Shown: piece by piece, positions 7,366 to 15,992 of the stretch | Layout of the letters: each line of letters opens with the position of its first letter | How positions within the stretch are numbered: position 1 is the stretch's first letter | DNA from: an uncultured Williamsia sp. | GTDB taxonomy: Bacteria > Actinomycetota > Actinomycetes > Mycobacteriales > Mycobacteriaceae | Assembly: GCF_947494875.1 (NCBI RefSeq) | Contig: NZ_CANLWM010000008.1 | Coordinates: forward strand, 1-64,000 | Length of the DNA stretch: 64,000 nt | Direction of reading: 5' to 3' | Position numbers and translations under genes: made by a program | The notes under the pieces: model-generated | What the model was told of the DNA's origin: nothing | What the model saw: the letters and a program-made list of their open reading frames with translations, nothing else | The model's database searches: none

Positions 7366-9347
7366 CGGACATCTCGCGCCGGTCCGTCCTCGCCGGCGCC
7401 GCGGCGACGGCGGCCCTGGCGACCACCGTCGGAGCCCGGGCGGAGGCGGCGCCCTCGGGACTCCTGGTGGGTGCGGGCCGCGCGGACGCCACGGGAGCGG
7501 TGGCCGGCCAGGGGATGATGGGTTACTCCGAACAGGATCAGGTGTCGACGGGACTGCTCTCGCGGTGCTGGGCACGGGCGTACGTCGTCGTCGACCGCGC
7601 GACGGGCAACCGGGTCGCCTTCGTCACCGTCGACATCGCCTGCCTCTTCCAGTCGGTGCACCTGGGCGTGATGGCCGCTCTCCGTAGTCGTTTCGGTGAT
7701 CTCTACACCGAGCGCAACGTCAACCTCAACGCCACCCACAACCACAACTCGTGCGGCGGGACGGCATGGGACTACGCGTACACGCTCGCCGCATACGGGT
7801 TCAAGAAGCGGTCGTACGAGGCCGAGGTGCGCGGCATCGTCACCGCCATCGCCCGCGCCCACGACGATCTCGCCCCGGGGACGATCAGCCTGGGCCGCAG
7901 CGAACTTCACGACGCCAGCGCGAACCGCTCGCGTGTCGCCTTCGATCGGAACCCCGTCGCGGAGCGGCGAGAGTTCCCGAACGCCATCGACCCCGCCGTG
8001 ACGACGTTGCGTCTGCGACGGACGTCGACCGGCGCGGACATCGGCCAGATCAGCTGGTTCGCGACCCACGGCACGTCCCTCACCGATCGGAACACGCTGA
8101 TCTCGGGTGACAACAAGGGATACGCGAGCTACGTGGCCGAATCACGGGATCCCGGATGCATCACCGCGTTCCCGCAGACCAACGCCGGCGACATGACACC
8201 GAACCTCTGGGTTCGGCCGCTGCACCCGGGTGGGCCGACGGCCGACAACCGCACCAACTGTCTGATCATCGGCGACCGCCAGTTCCACGCGGGCGCACGC
8301 GCCGCCGACGACGCACGCCCGATGCGCCGCAGCGGCGTCGACGCGATGGTCCGCTACGTCGACTTCTCCGCCGTGACGATCGACGGCCGCTGGACCCCCG
8401 AGGGTCGGACGGCGCGGACCGGGCCTGCCTGCATGGGCGCGGCCGCCTTCGGGACGAGCCGGGAGGACAACTGGAACCTACCGGTACCGCTGTTCGACGA
8501 GGGCCAGAAGACGCCGATCCCGCCGGGCCTGGCCGACATCCAGGCACCGAAGCTCATCGTCGCGCCGCTCGGTCTGCTCCCGCCGTGGCCGTGGATCCCC
8601 CAGGTGCTGCCGATCCAACTGATGCGCATCGGGGATCTCGTGCTCGCCGCGGCGCCTGCCGAGTTCACGGTCGTCGCCGGTCTCCGCGTCCGACGGGTCG
8701 TCGCCGATGCGTTGCGGATCAGCGTCGACGACGTCCTGCTGCAGGGGTACGCCAACGGCTACAGCCAGTACGTGACCACACCCGAGGAGTACGACGCGCA
8801 GCAGTACGAGGGCGGAGAGACGCAGTTCGGCCGGTGGACGCTGTCGGCATATCTGCAGGAGTTCGACCGTCTCGCACGGGCGTTCGCGGCAGGGTCGTCG
8901 ATCGGCCGCGGTCCCGCCCCGCTCGACAAGTCGTCGCGTCAGCCCGACCTGCTGCCGCCGGTCCCGCTGGACACGCCCGTCGTCGGACACCGGTTCGGGG
9001 ACGTCCTGCTCACCCCCCGCCCGCGGTACGAAGCCGGAGAGACGGTGCGGGTCGACTTCGTCGGTGCGCATCCGACTGTCGACTTCCGCACCGACGACAC
9101 ATATTTCCGTGTGGAGCGTCGTGGGGCGTCGGGATGGACCACGGTGTTCGACGACGACGACTGGTGCACAGAGATGCATTGGAGTCGCCCGCCGGGATCG
9201 TCGACCGCGTCGGTCATCTCGGTGCGGTGGACCGTCCCGACCGGCACGCGGGGCACGTTCCGCATCCGGTACACCGGCGACCGGCGCCGGCCCGACGGAC
9301 GCGTGGAACCCATCTCGGGGACGTCGCCGACCGTCGTCGTGGGATGA
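7362..9347 (+). CDS. Secreted neutral/alkaline ceramidase
   Basis: A 661-residue protein with a Tat-type signal (SRRSVLAGAAATAALA). It is followed by a neutral-ceramidase domain with the zinc motif ATHNHNSCGG near residue 126, WFATHGTS, SGDNKGYASY (containing the likely catalytic serine) and TNAGDMTPN. A beta-rich C-terminal domain with PRYEAGETVRVDFVGAHP follows, as in bacterial ceramidases. The family hydrolyses the amide bond of ceramide to give sphingosine and fatty acid, outside the membrane. The usual HTHSGPGG is HNHNSCGG here, so the zinc histidines are kept but neighbours differ. GTG 7362 overlaps the upstream stop (GTGA). It is the last gene of the tetR operon. Confidence 0.88.
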   Translation: MTDISRRSVLAGAAATAALATTVGARAEAAPSGLLVGAGRADATGAVAGQGMMGYSEQDQVSTGLLSRCWARAYVVVDRATGNRVAFVTVDIACLFQSVHLGVMAALRSRFGDLYTERNVNLNATHNHNSCGGTAWDYAYTLAAYGFKKRSYEAEVRGIVTAIARAHDDLAPGTISLGRSELHDASANRSRVAFDRNPVAERREFPNAIDPAVTTLRLRRTSTGADIGQISWFATHGTSLTDRNTLISGDNKGYASYVAESRDPGCITAFPQTNAGDMTPNLWVRPLHPGGPTADNRTNCLIIGDRQFHAGARAADDARPMRRSGVDAMVRYVDFSAVTIDGRWTPEGRTARTGPACMGAAAFGTSREDNWNLPVPLFDEGQKTPIPPGLADIQAPKLIVAPLGLLPPWPWIPQVLPIQLMRIGDLVLAAAPAEFTVVAGLRVRRVVADALRISVDDVLLQGYANGYSQYVTTPEEYDAQQYEGGETQFGRWTLSAYLQEFDRLARAFAAGSSIGRGPAPLDKSSRQPDLLPPVPLDTPVVGHRFGDVLLTPRPRYEAGETVRVDFVGAHPTVDFRTDDTYFRVERRGASGWTTVFDDDDWCTEMHWSRPPGSSTASVISVRWTVPTGTRGTFRIRYTGDRRRPDGRVEPISGTSPTVVVG

Positions 9348-9352
9348 CCGTT

Positions 9353-9372
9353 CACCACACGGCAGTGTGGTG
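9353..9372. terminator. Perfect hairpin after the ceramidase operon (terminator or operator)
   Basis: Arms CACCACAC and GTGTGGTG (8 bp, perfect) flank the loop GGCA, 6 bp after the ceramidase stop. No T-tract follows, as is common for actinobacterial terminators. It also lies 16 bp upstream of the -10 of the next gene, so an operator role is possible. Confidence 0.5.
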
Positions 9373-9387
9373 TTCGCCTACCGCGCC

Positions 9388-9393
9388 TAGCAT
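9388..9393 (+). promoter_or_regulatory. -10 box, probable leaderless promoter
   Basis: TAGCAT with a 6-nt spacer to the ATG at 9400. Confidence 0.5.
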
Positions 9394-9399
9394 CGCGGG

Positions 9400-10602
9400 A
9401 TGCTCACGCGAGGTCTGCGCATCCTGCTGGTCGCGGCGGTGGTGATGGGCGCCGCCGTCTCCGGGGCGACCGCGGCGCCGGGGTTCGGCTCACCCGGTTT
9501 CGGCTCGTCCGGTGAGCCGTCGGTGGTGCGCGTGGCCACCTTCAACGCCAGCCTGAACCGGCCGACGCAGGGACAGCTGCTCACCGACCTCCAGTCGGAC
9601 ACGAACGCGCAGGCGAAGGTGATCGCCGAGATCGTCCAGCGCAACCGTCCGGACATCCTGCTGCTCAACGAGTTCGACCACGTCGCCGGCGGCGCCGCGG
9701 TCCGCGCGTTCTCCGATCGGTATCTGAAGGTCGGCCAGCGCGGGCAGCCGTCGATCGACTACCCGTACTCGTTCACCGCCCCGGTCAACACCGGCGTACC
9801 CACCGGCCGGGACCTGAACCGGGACGGGTCGACCACCGGCCCCGACGACGCATACGGGTTCGGAGCGTTCCCCGGGCAGTACGGGATGGTGGTCTACTCG
9901 CGCTTCCCCATCGACACCGCCCGGGTCCGCACGTTCCAGAAGCTGCTGTGGAAGGACCAGCCCGGCAACCTCATCCCCCGCGACTACTACGGCGCGAACG
10001 CCGACATCCTCCGGTTGTCGAGCAAGTCGCACTGGGACGTCCCCATCTCCGTTCGCGGTCGCACCGTCCACCTGCTCGCGTCGCACCCGACCCCGCCGAG
10101 CTTCGACGGCCCCGAGGACCGCAACGGTCGCCGCAACCACGACGAGGTGCGGTTGTCCGCCGACTACATCGCGGGCGGTCCACGTGCGTCCTACATCGTC
10201 GACGACTCCGGCCGACGCGGCGGTCTCGCACCAGGCTCGTCCTTCGTGATGGTCGGTGACCAGAACAGCGACCCCGCCGACGGCGGACCGCCCGGACCCG
10301 GGGTGGGTGCGATCAACCAGGTGCTGTCGTTGCCGCAGGTGACCGACACCCGTCCGACCTCGCGCGGCGCGGCGGTCGACAGCACAGGAGACGGGCACCG
10401 CACACTGCCGGAGCTGCGCACCGCCGACTTCTCGAAGCCGGACCCCGGGAACCTCCGCGTCGACTACGTGCTGCCGTCGCGCGGACTGCCGGTCGCCGGT
10501 GCGGGCGTCTTCTGGCCCGCGCCCGGCGAGTCCGGCCGCGACCTCATCCCCCCGACGGTCAGCAGCGACCACCGATTGGTGTGGGTGGATCTGCGCTTCT
10601 GA
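9400..10602 (+). CDS. Secreted endonuclease/exonuclease/phosphatase-fold protein
   Basis: A 400-residue protein with a Sec signal peptide (residues 1-27, ending ATAAP). The EEP superfamily domain shows RVATFNASLN, DILLLNEFDH (metal-binding Glu), YGMVVYSRFPI, LLASHPTPP, VMVGDQNSDP and VSSDHRLVWVDL (catalytic His). EEP proteins cleave phosphodiesters in nucleic acids, phospholipids or inositol phosphates. This extracellular, stand-alone form is likely a phosphodiesterase, but the substrate is not evident. It is a separate transcription unit with a leaderless-type promoter and is not overlapped with the ceramidase gene. Confidence 0.82.
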   Translation: MLTRGLRILLVAAVVMGAAVSGATAAPGFGSPGFGSSGEPSVVRVATFNASLNRPTQGQLLTDLQSDTNAQAKVIAEIVQRNRPDILLLNEFDHVAGGAAVRAFSDRYLKVGQRGQPSIDYPYSFTAPVNTGVPTGRDLNRDGSTTGPDDAYGFGAFPGQYGMVVYSRFPIDTARVRTFQKLLWKDQPGNLIPRDYYGANADILRLSSKSHWDVPISVRGRTVHLLASHPTPPSFDGPEDRNGRRNHDEVRLSADYIAGGPRASYIVDDSGRRGGLAPGSSFVMVGDQNSDPADGGPPGPGVGAINQVLSLPQVTDTRPTSRGAAVDSTGDGHRTLPELRTADFSKPDPGNLRVDYVLPSRGLPVAGAGVFWPAPGESGRDLIPPTVSSDHRLVWVDLRF

Positions 10603-10633
10603 TCGTGTCGGAGGAATACGGAACAGTACGGGC

Positions 10634-11119
10634 GTGACCACTTCCGACCCGACCATGGACCGCATCGTCGCCGCGGTGGGTGCCAGGGATCGCGACGACC
10701 TCGTCGAGCTCTGGTCGTCCCTCACCACGGGCGGGGATCCGCTCCATCGCTGCGTCGCAGCCCACCACCTCGCCGACATGTACGACGACCCCGCCGACGC
10801 GCTCGTGTGGGACGAACGCGCGTTGTCCGCGGCCGACGGCATCGATGCCAGGAGCCTCGAACAGAGCGCCCCGGGCGTGCAGGTCACCGCGCTGTACCCG
10901 TCGCTGCATCTGAACATCGCCGACGACCTGCGGCAGCTCGCGTCGTTCGACAACGCCGCTGCACACCTCGAGAAGGCGCGTGCCGCGTTGTCGTCGCTGG
11001 ACGAACTCGACCCCGACCACGCGCCCTACGTCGCGATGCTGCGCGACCTCGTCGACGAGATCGACGTGATGGTGCGCGCGCGGTCGACCGAAGTGCGTAC
11101 GTCGCGACCTAGCGGATGA
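10634..11119 (+). CDS. Conserved hypothetical protein, TPR-like helical
   Basis: A 161-residue, largely helical protein. Segments CVAAHHLADMYDDPADALVWDERALSAAD and LHLNIADDLRQLASFDNAAAHLEKARAAL resemble degenerate tetratricopeptide repeats, suggesting a scaffold or regulatory protein. There is no signal or membrane segment. The start is taken as GTG 10634; GGAGGAA lies 18 nt upstream, rather far. A 10-codon ORF (10605-10637) ends in a GTGA overlap with it. The 3' end overlaps the convergent vapC-like gene by 11 bp. I do not recognise a specific function. Confidence 0.65.
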   Translation: MTTSDPTMDRIVAAVGARDRDDLVELWSSLTTGGDPLHRCVAAHHLADMYDDPADALVWDERALSAADGIDARSLEQSAPGVQVTALYPSLHLNIADDLRQLASFDNAAAHLEKARAALSSLDELDPDHAPYVAMLRDLVDEIDVMVRARSTEVRTSRPSG

Positions 11120-11489
11120 GCACCGTCCTGAGCGGCAGGTCGAGCATCGCCCACGCACGGTCGGCGGTGTAGACCTCCGCGTTCGGCTCGCGGAGAGCGA
11201 CTGCCAGACAACACCTGTCACCCAGCGACAGCGCGGTCCCGCCCGGCGACCGGCGAAGCCCAGCTGCCATCACCGCATCGGTCGGGGTCAGTTCGGTGAC
11301 CACGACTCCTGCGGCGGCGAGCCGAGCCTGCACCGTCCGCGGGTCCACTCCGACGTCGACAGCCTTGCCGAGCACCTCTGCGAGAGTGACCGTGCTGAGC
11401 ACTCCGCCGTCGATCACCGTGCTCACGACATCCGCGCCCTGCTCGTCGTTGAGGAGCGCGAGGAGTGCGGATGCGTCGAGAACTCTCAC
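11109..11489 (-). CDS. vapC: VapC-type PIN-domain toxin
   Basis: A 126-residue PIN domain with the acidic residues of the family: Asp5 in MRVLDAS, Glu38 in TLAEVLGK, Asp in LSLGDRCCLAVA and Asp in VYTADRAW. VapC toxins are Mg-dependent ribonucleases that cut tRNA or rRNA until neutralised by their antitoxin. The start is GTG 11487-11489, overlapping the antitoxin stop by 4 nt (GTGA), the normal antitoxin-first order. Its 3' end overlaps the convergent gene by 11 bp. Confidence 0.88.
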   Translation of the reverse strand: MRVLDASALLALLNDEQGADVVSTVIDGGVLSTVTLAEVLGKAVDVGVDPRTVQARLAAAGVVVTELTPTDAVMAAGLRRSPGGTALSLGDRCCLAVALREPNAEVYTADRAWAMLDLPLRTVLIR

Positions 11490-11734
11490 CGCGCCCCGTC
11501 GTCGACCTCGGCGCGCCGTTCGGCGAGGAGCTCCTCGACGAGCGAACGGCCCTGCGTGGCGGCGCTCAACACACCTCGGAGGTCGGACACCGCGTCGTCG
11601 GGTCGTTCGATCACCAGTCGACGACCGTCACGCACGACTCGGACCGTTTCGCCGGCATGCAGTCCGAGCTCATCGCGGAGATGCGCAGGGATGACGATGC
11701 GGCCCTGCCGACCGACCACGATCGTGTCACTCAT
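11486..11734 (-). CDS. vapB: AbrB/MazE-type antitoxin paired with the PIN toxin
   Basis: An 82-residue protein. The N-terminal swapped-hairpin AbrB domain reads MSDTIVVGRQGRIVIPAHLR then DELGLHAGETVRVVRDGRRL. A C-terminal acidic/helical tail (residues 50-82) should wrap the toxin. It binds DNA as a dimer and represses its own operon (family knowledge). The ATG at 11732-11734 is chosen because it is where the AbrB homology begins; an upstream extension to 11845 adds unrelated sequence. Confidence 0.85.
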   Translation of the reverse strand: MSDTIVVGRQGRIVIPAHLRDELGLHAGETVRVVRDGRRLVIERPDDAVSDLRGVLSAATQGRSLVEELLAERRAEVDDGAR

Positions 11735-11815
11735 GCGCCGATCGTGCCACGAATCACCGAACAGTGCCACGAAGGGATAGGGCCGTGCGCCTGCCGAAGG
11801 CGGTGGCGTCACCGT

Positions 11816-11821
11816 TATCGT
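11816..11821 (+). promoter_or_regulatory. -10 box, probable leaderless promoter
   Basis: TATCGT with a 7-nt spacer to the ATG at 11829. Confidence 0.5.
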
Positions 11822-11828
11822 CCGAGGC

Positions 11829-13241
11829 ATGGTGACCCATACCACTCCCGGAGCGCCGGGGCCCGAGTCCGACCCGGACGACGGCTACCAGCGCGGTCTG
11901 TCCGCCCGAACCGTCCAGATGATCGCCCTCGGTGGCGCGATCGGCACCGGCCTCTTCTACGGCGCCGGCGGCGCGATCGAACAGGCAGGACCCGCACTGA
12001 TCCTCGCCTACCTCGTGGCGGGGCTCGCGATCTTCGTCGTGATGCGCGCGCTCGGCGAACTGTTGATCTACCGACCGGTCGCCGGGTCGATCTCGGAGTA
12101 CGCCCACGAGTTCCTCGGGCGTTTCCTGGGTTTCACGAACGGCTGGACCTACTGGGCCGTCTGGACAACCACCTGCATGGCCGAGATCACCGTCGCCGGG
12201 AAGTACGTCAACTACTGGCTGCCGTCGATCCCCGTGTGGGTCACCGCGCTCGTCGTGCTGATCGTCCTGTTCGGTGTCAACCTGATCTCCGTCGGCGTCT
12301 TCGGCGAGGCCGAGTTCTGGTTCTCCATGATCAAGGTGACCGCGATCGTCGGCATGATCATCGTCGGCGCCCTGGTGCTGCTGCCGATCACCGGTCTCGG
12401 CCCGGACACGGACCCGTCGGTGACGAACCTGTGGAACGACGGCGGCTTCTTCGCCACCGGGTTCGACTCCGCTCTGCTGAGTCTGCAGATCGTGCTGTTC
12501 GCCTATGTCGGTGTGGAACTCGTCGGCGTCACCGCCGGCGAGGCCGCCAACCCGAAGGTGACGCTGCGCAAGGCGATCAACACGCTTCCCTTCCGCATCG
12601 GACTGTTCTACGTCGGAGCACTGTTCGTCATCCTGTCGGTGCGCGGTTGGAGGAACTTCTCCGACGGCAACAGCCCCTTCGTGGAGGTGTTCTCCTACAT
12701 CAACATCCCCGCCGCCGCGGGCATCGTGAACTTCATCCTGCTGACGGCTGCGCTCTCGTCGTGCAACTCCGGCATCTACTCGACCGGCCGCATGGTCCGC
12801 AGCCTCGCGCAGCGCGGTGAAGCCCCGCGTCGGCTCACCGCACTCTCCGGTCGCCACGTGCCGATCGGGGGCATCCTGCTGTCGGCCGGCGTGATGGTCA
12901 TCGGTGTCATCGTGAACATCGTCAGTCCCGACAAGGCGTTCGCTTACATCACCTCCGTCTCGACCATCGGGATCATCTTCGTGTGGAGTTCGATCCTCGT
13001 CGCACACACGGTGTATCGCCGTCGTGTCGCGCGCGGTGAGGTCGAGGCGTCGGATTACCGGCTGCCGTGGGCGCCCTGGTCGACGGCGATCGCCCTCGCC
13101 TTCTTCGCTCTGGTCGTGGTGCTGCTGTTCTTCAGCGACTCCGGCCGCACCGCGATCGTCGTCGGTGTCGTGTGGTTTGCCGGCGTCACCGCGGCGTACT
13201 TCCTCCGCGGACGAAAGGCCGTTGCGCACAGTTCACGCTGA
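11829..13241 (+). CDS. Amino acid permease (APC superfamily, AAT-like)
   Basis: A 470-residue protein with about 12 membrane segments. The N-terminus has the family signature LSARTVQMIALGGAIGTGLF (TM1, substrate/Na or H coordination), followed by AYLVAGLAIFVVMRALGELL. GVELVGVTAGEAANPKVTLRKAIN is the AAT-family loop, and a cytoplasmic stretch GIYSTGRMVRSLAQRGEAPR is also typical. It is a proton-coupled importer of an amino acid (GABA, Ser/Ala/Gly or aromatic types are possible). Single gene, probably leaderless; divergent from the vapBC-like pair. Confidence 0.88.
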   Translation: MVTHTTPGAPGPESDPDDGYQRGLSARTVQMIALGGAIGTGLFYGAGGAIEQAGPALILAYLVAGLAIFVVMRALGELLIYRPVAGSISEYAHEFLGRFLGFTNGWTYWAVWTTTCMAEITVAGKYVNYWLPSIPVWVTALVVLIVLFGVNLISVGVFGEAEFWFSMIKVTAIVGMIIVGALVLLPITGLGPDTDPSVTNLWNDGGFFATGFDSALLSLQIVLFAYVGVELVGVTAGEAANPKVTLRKAINTLPFRIGLFYVGALFVILSVRGWRNFSDGNSPFVEVFSYINIPAAAGIVNFILLTAALSSCNSGIYSTGRMVRSLAQRGEAPRRLTALSGRHVPIGGILLSAGVMVIGVIVNIVSPDKAFAYITSVSTIGIIFVWSSILVAHTVYRRRVARGEVEASDYRLPWAPWSTAIALAFFALVVVLLFFSDSGRTAIVVGVVWFAGVTAAYFLRGRKAVAHSSR

Positions 13242-13297
13242 TCCCACAGATCCTCGGGTCGCGAACCGAGTTCGTGGGCCGTGTCGGTGGGCCTGGC

Positions 13298-13303
13298 TAG
13301 TGT
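13298..13303 (+). promoter_or_regulatory. -10 box, probable leaderless promoter
   Basis: TAGTGT with a 7-nt spacer to ATG 13311 of the HNH gene. Confidence 0.5.
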
Positions 13304-13310
13304 CGTACAC

Positions 13311-14601
13311 ATGTTCGACGACGTGCTCGAGGCGGCTGACCGCCTCGCCGATACCGTCCGCGAGTGCGAGGTGCCTGCCGACGATGATGTGTTGCTGGCG
13401 GGAGTGCGTGCCGCGGTGGCCGCGCGTAACGCCGCGGACGGATTGCTGGCCCGGGTGACCGGGGAGATCGAGTGCCGGGGCACTGCTAAGCGCCTGGGGT
13501 TCTCGGTGCGGGAACTGCTGCGCCGCAACGGTTGCGTCCCGGTGGTGGCGTCGCGGGCGATCCGACTCGGGCGGGCGATCGGGCACCTGCCCGCACTGGC
13601 CCGACACCTGCGGGACGGGTCACTGTCGGCGGAGTTCGCCGACGCCGTCGCCCGCGGAGTCCGCCACGTCGCCCTGCGCACCCGCTCACCGCTGGGATCG
13701 GAGGTGGCGGTCGAGACCGAGGCGGCGTTGATCGGACACGCCCTCGCCGGCCGGACACCGGTCGAGATCGACGACCGGGCCCGGGCCATCGCACTCGCGC
13801 ACGAACCCGAGATGGTCGACGGCGATGAGCCGGCCACCCCGGTCGCGGAGGACACCACGCTGAATGAGGTGTCGTGGGCGCAACGCGACGACGGCCGACT
13901 GGCAGGATACATTCGACCTCGACGTCGTCACCGGGGAACGCCTCATCGCGAGCCTGGATGTGGCATCGCGTCCACGACCACTGCCGGATGGTTCACCAGA
14001 TCCGCGGTCGGCGCCGCAACGCCGAGCCGACGCGTTCGCACAAGTCGTCGAAGCTGCGTCCCGCGCGCTGGGCGTCGACGGGCTGGTGGGGTCGGCGAAG
14101 ACCGAGATCCTGCTGACCGTGCCCGCGACCACCACCGACTGCTGCGGAATTTCACCGGCGGGACCGGCGCATCTGCAGTGGATGGGCACCGTCACGGATC
14201 AGGCGGTGTCGCTGCTGTCGTGCGACGCCTCGGTCACCCGCATCGCCGTCGACGTCGACGCAGCACCCGTCGACATCTCCCCGACGGCGCGGTTGTTCAC
14301 CGGCCGCACCCGAAAGGCGATCGTGGCCCGCGATCAGTCGTGCGTCATGTGCGGCAACCCCGCATCGTGGACCGACGTCCACCACATCGTCTTCCACTCC
14401 GACGGCGGACCCACCACCTGCGACAACGGGTGCCTGCTCTGCCGAACCTGTCACATCGCGGTCCACCAACACGGCTGGGACATCGTCATGGGCCCCGACC
14501 GCCACCCCTGGATCCGACCACCAGCATCGGTCGACCCACGACGCGAACTGCAACCCGCCTACAACCGCCGCACCCTGCGACTCGACACCATCGCCGCCTG
14601 A
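13311..14601 (+). pseudogene. DUF222/13E12-family HNH endonuclease, single frameshift
   Basis: The N-terminal half (from ATG 13311) encodes the DUF222 domain up to AQRDDGRLAG. The homologous reading then continues one frame over with TFDLDVVTGERLIASLDVA through to the C-terminal HNH motif (CVMCGNPASWTDVHHIVFHSDGG, CLLCRTCHIAVHQHGWDI). The shift lies at about 13905-13911 and is explained by one extra base in AGGATACATTC. Without it the product would be about 429 aa, a normal length. 13E12 proteins are multicopy in mycolate bacteria and contain phage attachment sites in M. tuberculosis (family knowledge). It could be a true pseudogene or a sequencing error, since the downstream frame is intact. 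Nothing is recognised in the 103 bp after it (14602-14704). Confidence 0.8.
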
Positions 14602-14704
14602 GAACCCATCAGCGACAGCACATTCCCCGCACCTGACCACCCGCCAGGACCGCAACAGAACCTTGACAACTCCACAGTGTGAGCCCTCCGTCGGCCCCAA
14701 CGTC

Positions 14705-15898
14705 TCACGACGGCCGGACGCCGACGTAGACACCCTCGGGTCGGAATCGCAGGGGCGTCTCCGCGTACTCCTCGAGCGCGTGGGCGACCCATCCGACGAT
14801 GCGCGCAAGCGCGAACATCGTCATCGCGGCGTCATCGCCCATGCGATAGCGGACGGCCAGGGCGGCCAGTGCGAGGTCGGACGTCACGGGAAGGGACCGT
14901 CGCGTGGCCTCGGCATGGACCGCGTCGAGAACCGCGCGGAGGCCGGCGGGCATCCCCTCCTCCTCGAGCGCCGAGAACAGCGCTTCGGCGCGGGGGTCGT
15001 GGTCGCGATAGACCACATGGCCACACCCCGGTAGTTGACTCGACGAGGAGACAGCCGTGGCGGGGTCGTCGGTCGACCGGTGGAGTTCGCGGAGGAAGTC
15101 CTGCGCGGCCTGCGCAGCGCCGCCGTGCAGGGGACCGTCGAAGGCTCCGAGCCCGGCAGACACGACGGCGTAGATGCTCCCCCGGGCGCTCGCGGCCACG
15201 CGAGCCGCCACGGCGCCCGAGGACAGGTCGTGATCCGCGAGCAGGATGAGTGCGGCGTTCAGCATCGCCACGCGCGTGGGCGTGCCGGCCATCGGCGACA
15301 GGCGCGGCCAGAGGCGACGGGCCAGGGTTCCGTCGTCCGGCGGGGCAGGTCCCCGCAACGGGAGCACCTCGACCACAGTGTCGATGATCCCGGCGGCGGC
15401 AGCGCTCACGACCGCGCGAGCGGTGTCGTGGCGCAGTGCGTCGTTCGCACCGAGTGCGTCGACCACCGCGCGGATGGTGTCGACGCCTCGCGGAGCTGCG
15501 GTCACCTCAGGCGCACCCCATCGCGTCTCCGGCCACGGACTGTCCCACAGCAGACCCGCGACCTCGGTGACGTCCATCTGCCATGCCAGGTCGACCGCTC
15601 GCCGTCCGCGGTAATACAACTCGTCCCGCTCGAGGAGGGTCAGCTCGGTGCGGATGCGTTCCACCACGCCGGCCGGTGGTCGCCGCTCGGTCCGGCGGGC
15701 GAACGCCTCGATCTCGGCGACGGCGAACAGGCTGCCCCGCAGGCCGTCGATCCGGACGCTCGTGAGCTGTCCCCGGCTGACGTAGGCGTACAGCGTGGCC
15801 GGGCGCACGCCGAGTACCCGCGCCGCCTGCGCGGTCGTCAGGTACTCCCTGCCGTCGTGGTGGATCGCGGCGGGCCACCGCCGTGTGTGGCGACGCAT
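14705..15898 (-). CDS. Citrate synthase-like protein with N-terminal DNA-binding (excisionase/MerR-like) domain
   Basis: A 397-residue protein. Residues about 1-60 form a winged HTH (YLTTAQAARVLGVRPATLYA, YVSRGQLTSVRIDG); the rest is a citrate/2-methylcitrate synthase fold. The three catalytic positions appear kept: His in GPLHGGA, His in GCGHVVYRDHDPR, and an Asp (VTSDLALA) that aligns with the acidic residue of the neighbouring synthase when counted back from F-A-x-x-R-x-V-G-W. It could be an active condensing enzyme, a metabolite-sensing repressor, or both. The start ATG 15896-15898 has a strong AGGAGG 6 nt upstream. It is divergent from a classical synthase across a perfect palindrome. 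Confidence 0.85.
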   Translation of the reverse strand: MRRHTRRWPAAIHHDGREYLTTAQAARVLGVRPATLYAYVSRGQLTSVRIDGLRGSLFAVAEIEAFARRTERRPPAGVVERIRTELTLLERDELYYRGRRAVDLAWQMDVTEVAGLLWDSPWPETRWGAPEVTAAPRGVDTIRAVVDALGANDALRHDTARAVVSAAAAGIIDTVVEVLPLRGPAPPDDGTLARRLWPRLSPMAGTPTRVAMLNAALILLADHDLSSGAVAARVAASARGSIYAVVSAGLGAFDGPLHGGAAQAAQDFLRELHRSTDDPATAVSSSSQLPGCGHVVYRDHDPRAEALFSALEEEGMPAGLRAVLDAVHAEATRRSLPVTSDLALAALAVRYRMGDDAAMTMFALARIVGWVAHALEEYAETPLRFRPEGVYVGVRPS

Positions 15899-15909
15899 GA
15901 GTCCTCCTG

Positions 15910-15928
15910 ATGTTGATCCGATCAACAT
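15910..15928. promoter_or_regulatory. Perfect 19-bp palindrome between the divergent citrate synthases
   Basis: Arms ATGTTGATC and GATCAACAT (9 bp, perfect) around one central C. It lies 12 bp upstream of the HTH-synthase start codon, partly over its ribosome-binding region, and 64 bp upstream of the other synthase. It is the obvious candidate operator for the HTH-synthase itself. Confidence 0.65.
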
Positions 15929-15992
15929 TGACGATGCATCCGTACGCGCCGAACGTAGTCGCCATGACCATGATTCGTGACGGGAAGCCGAC

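Noticed and set aside
14705-15898. Loss of a catalytic residue in the HTH-citrate synthase (pseudoenzyme)
   Set aside because: On first reading the third motif seemed to lack its acid, but counting from F-A-x-x-R-x-V-G-W places an Asp at the aligned position, so activity cannot be excluded.
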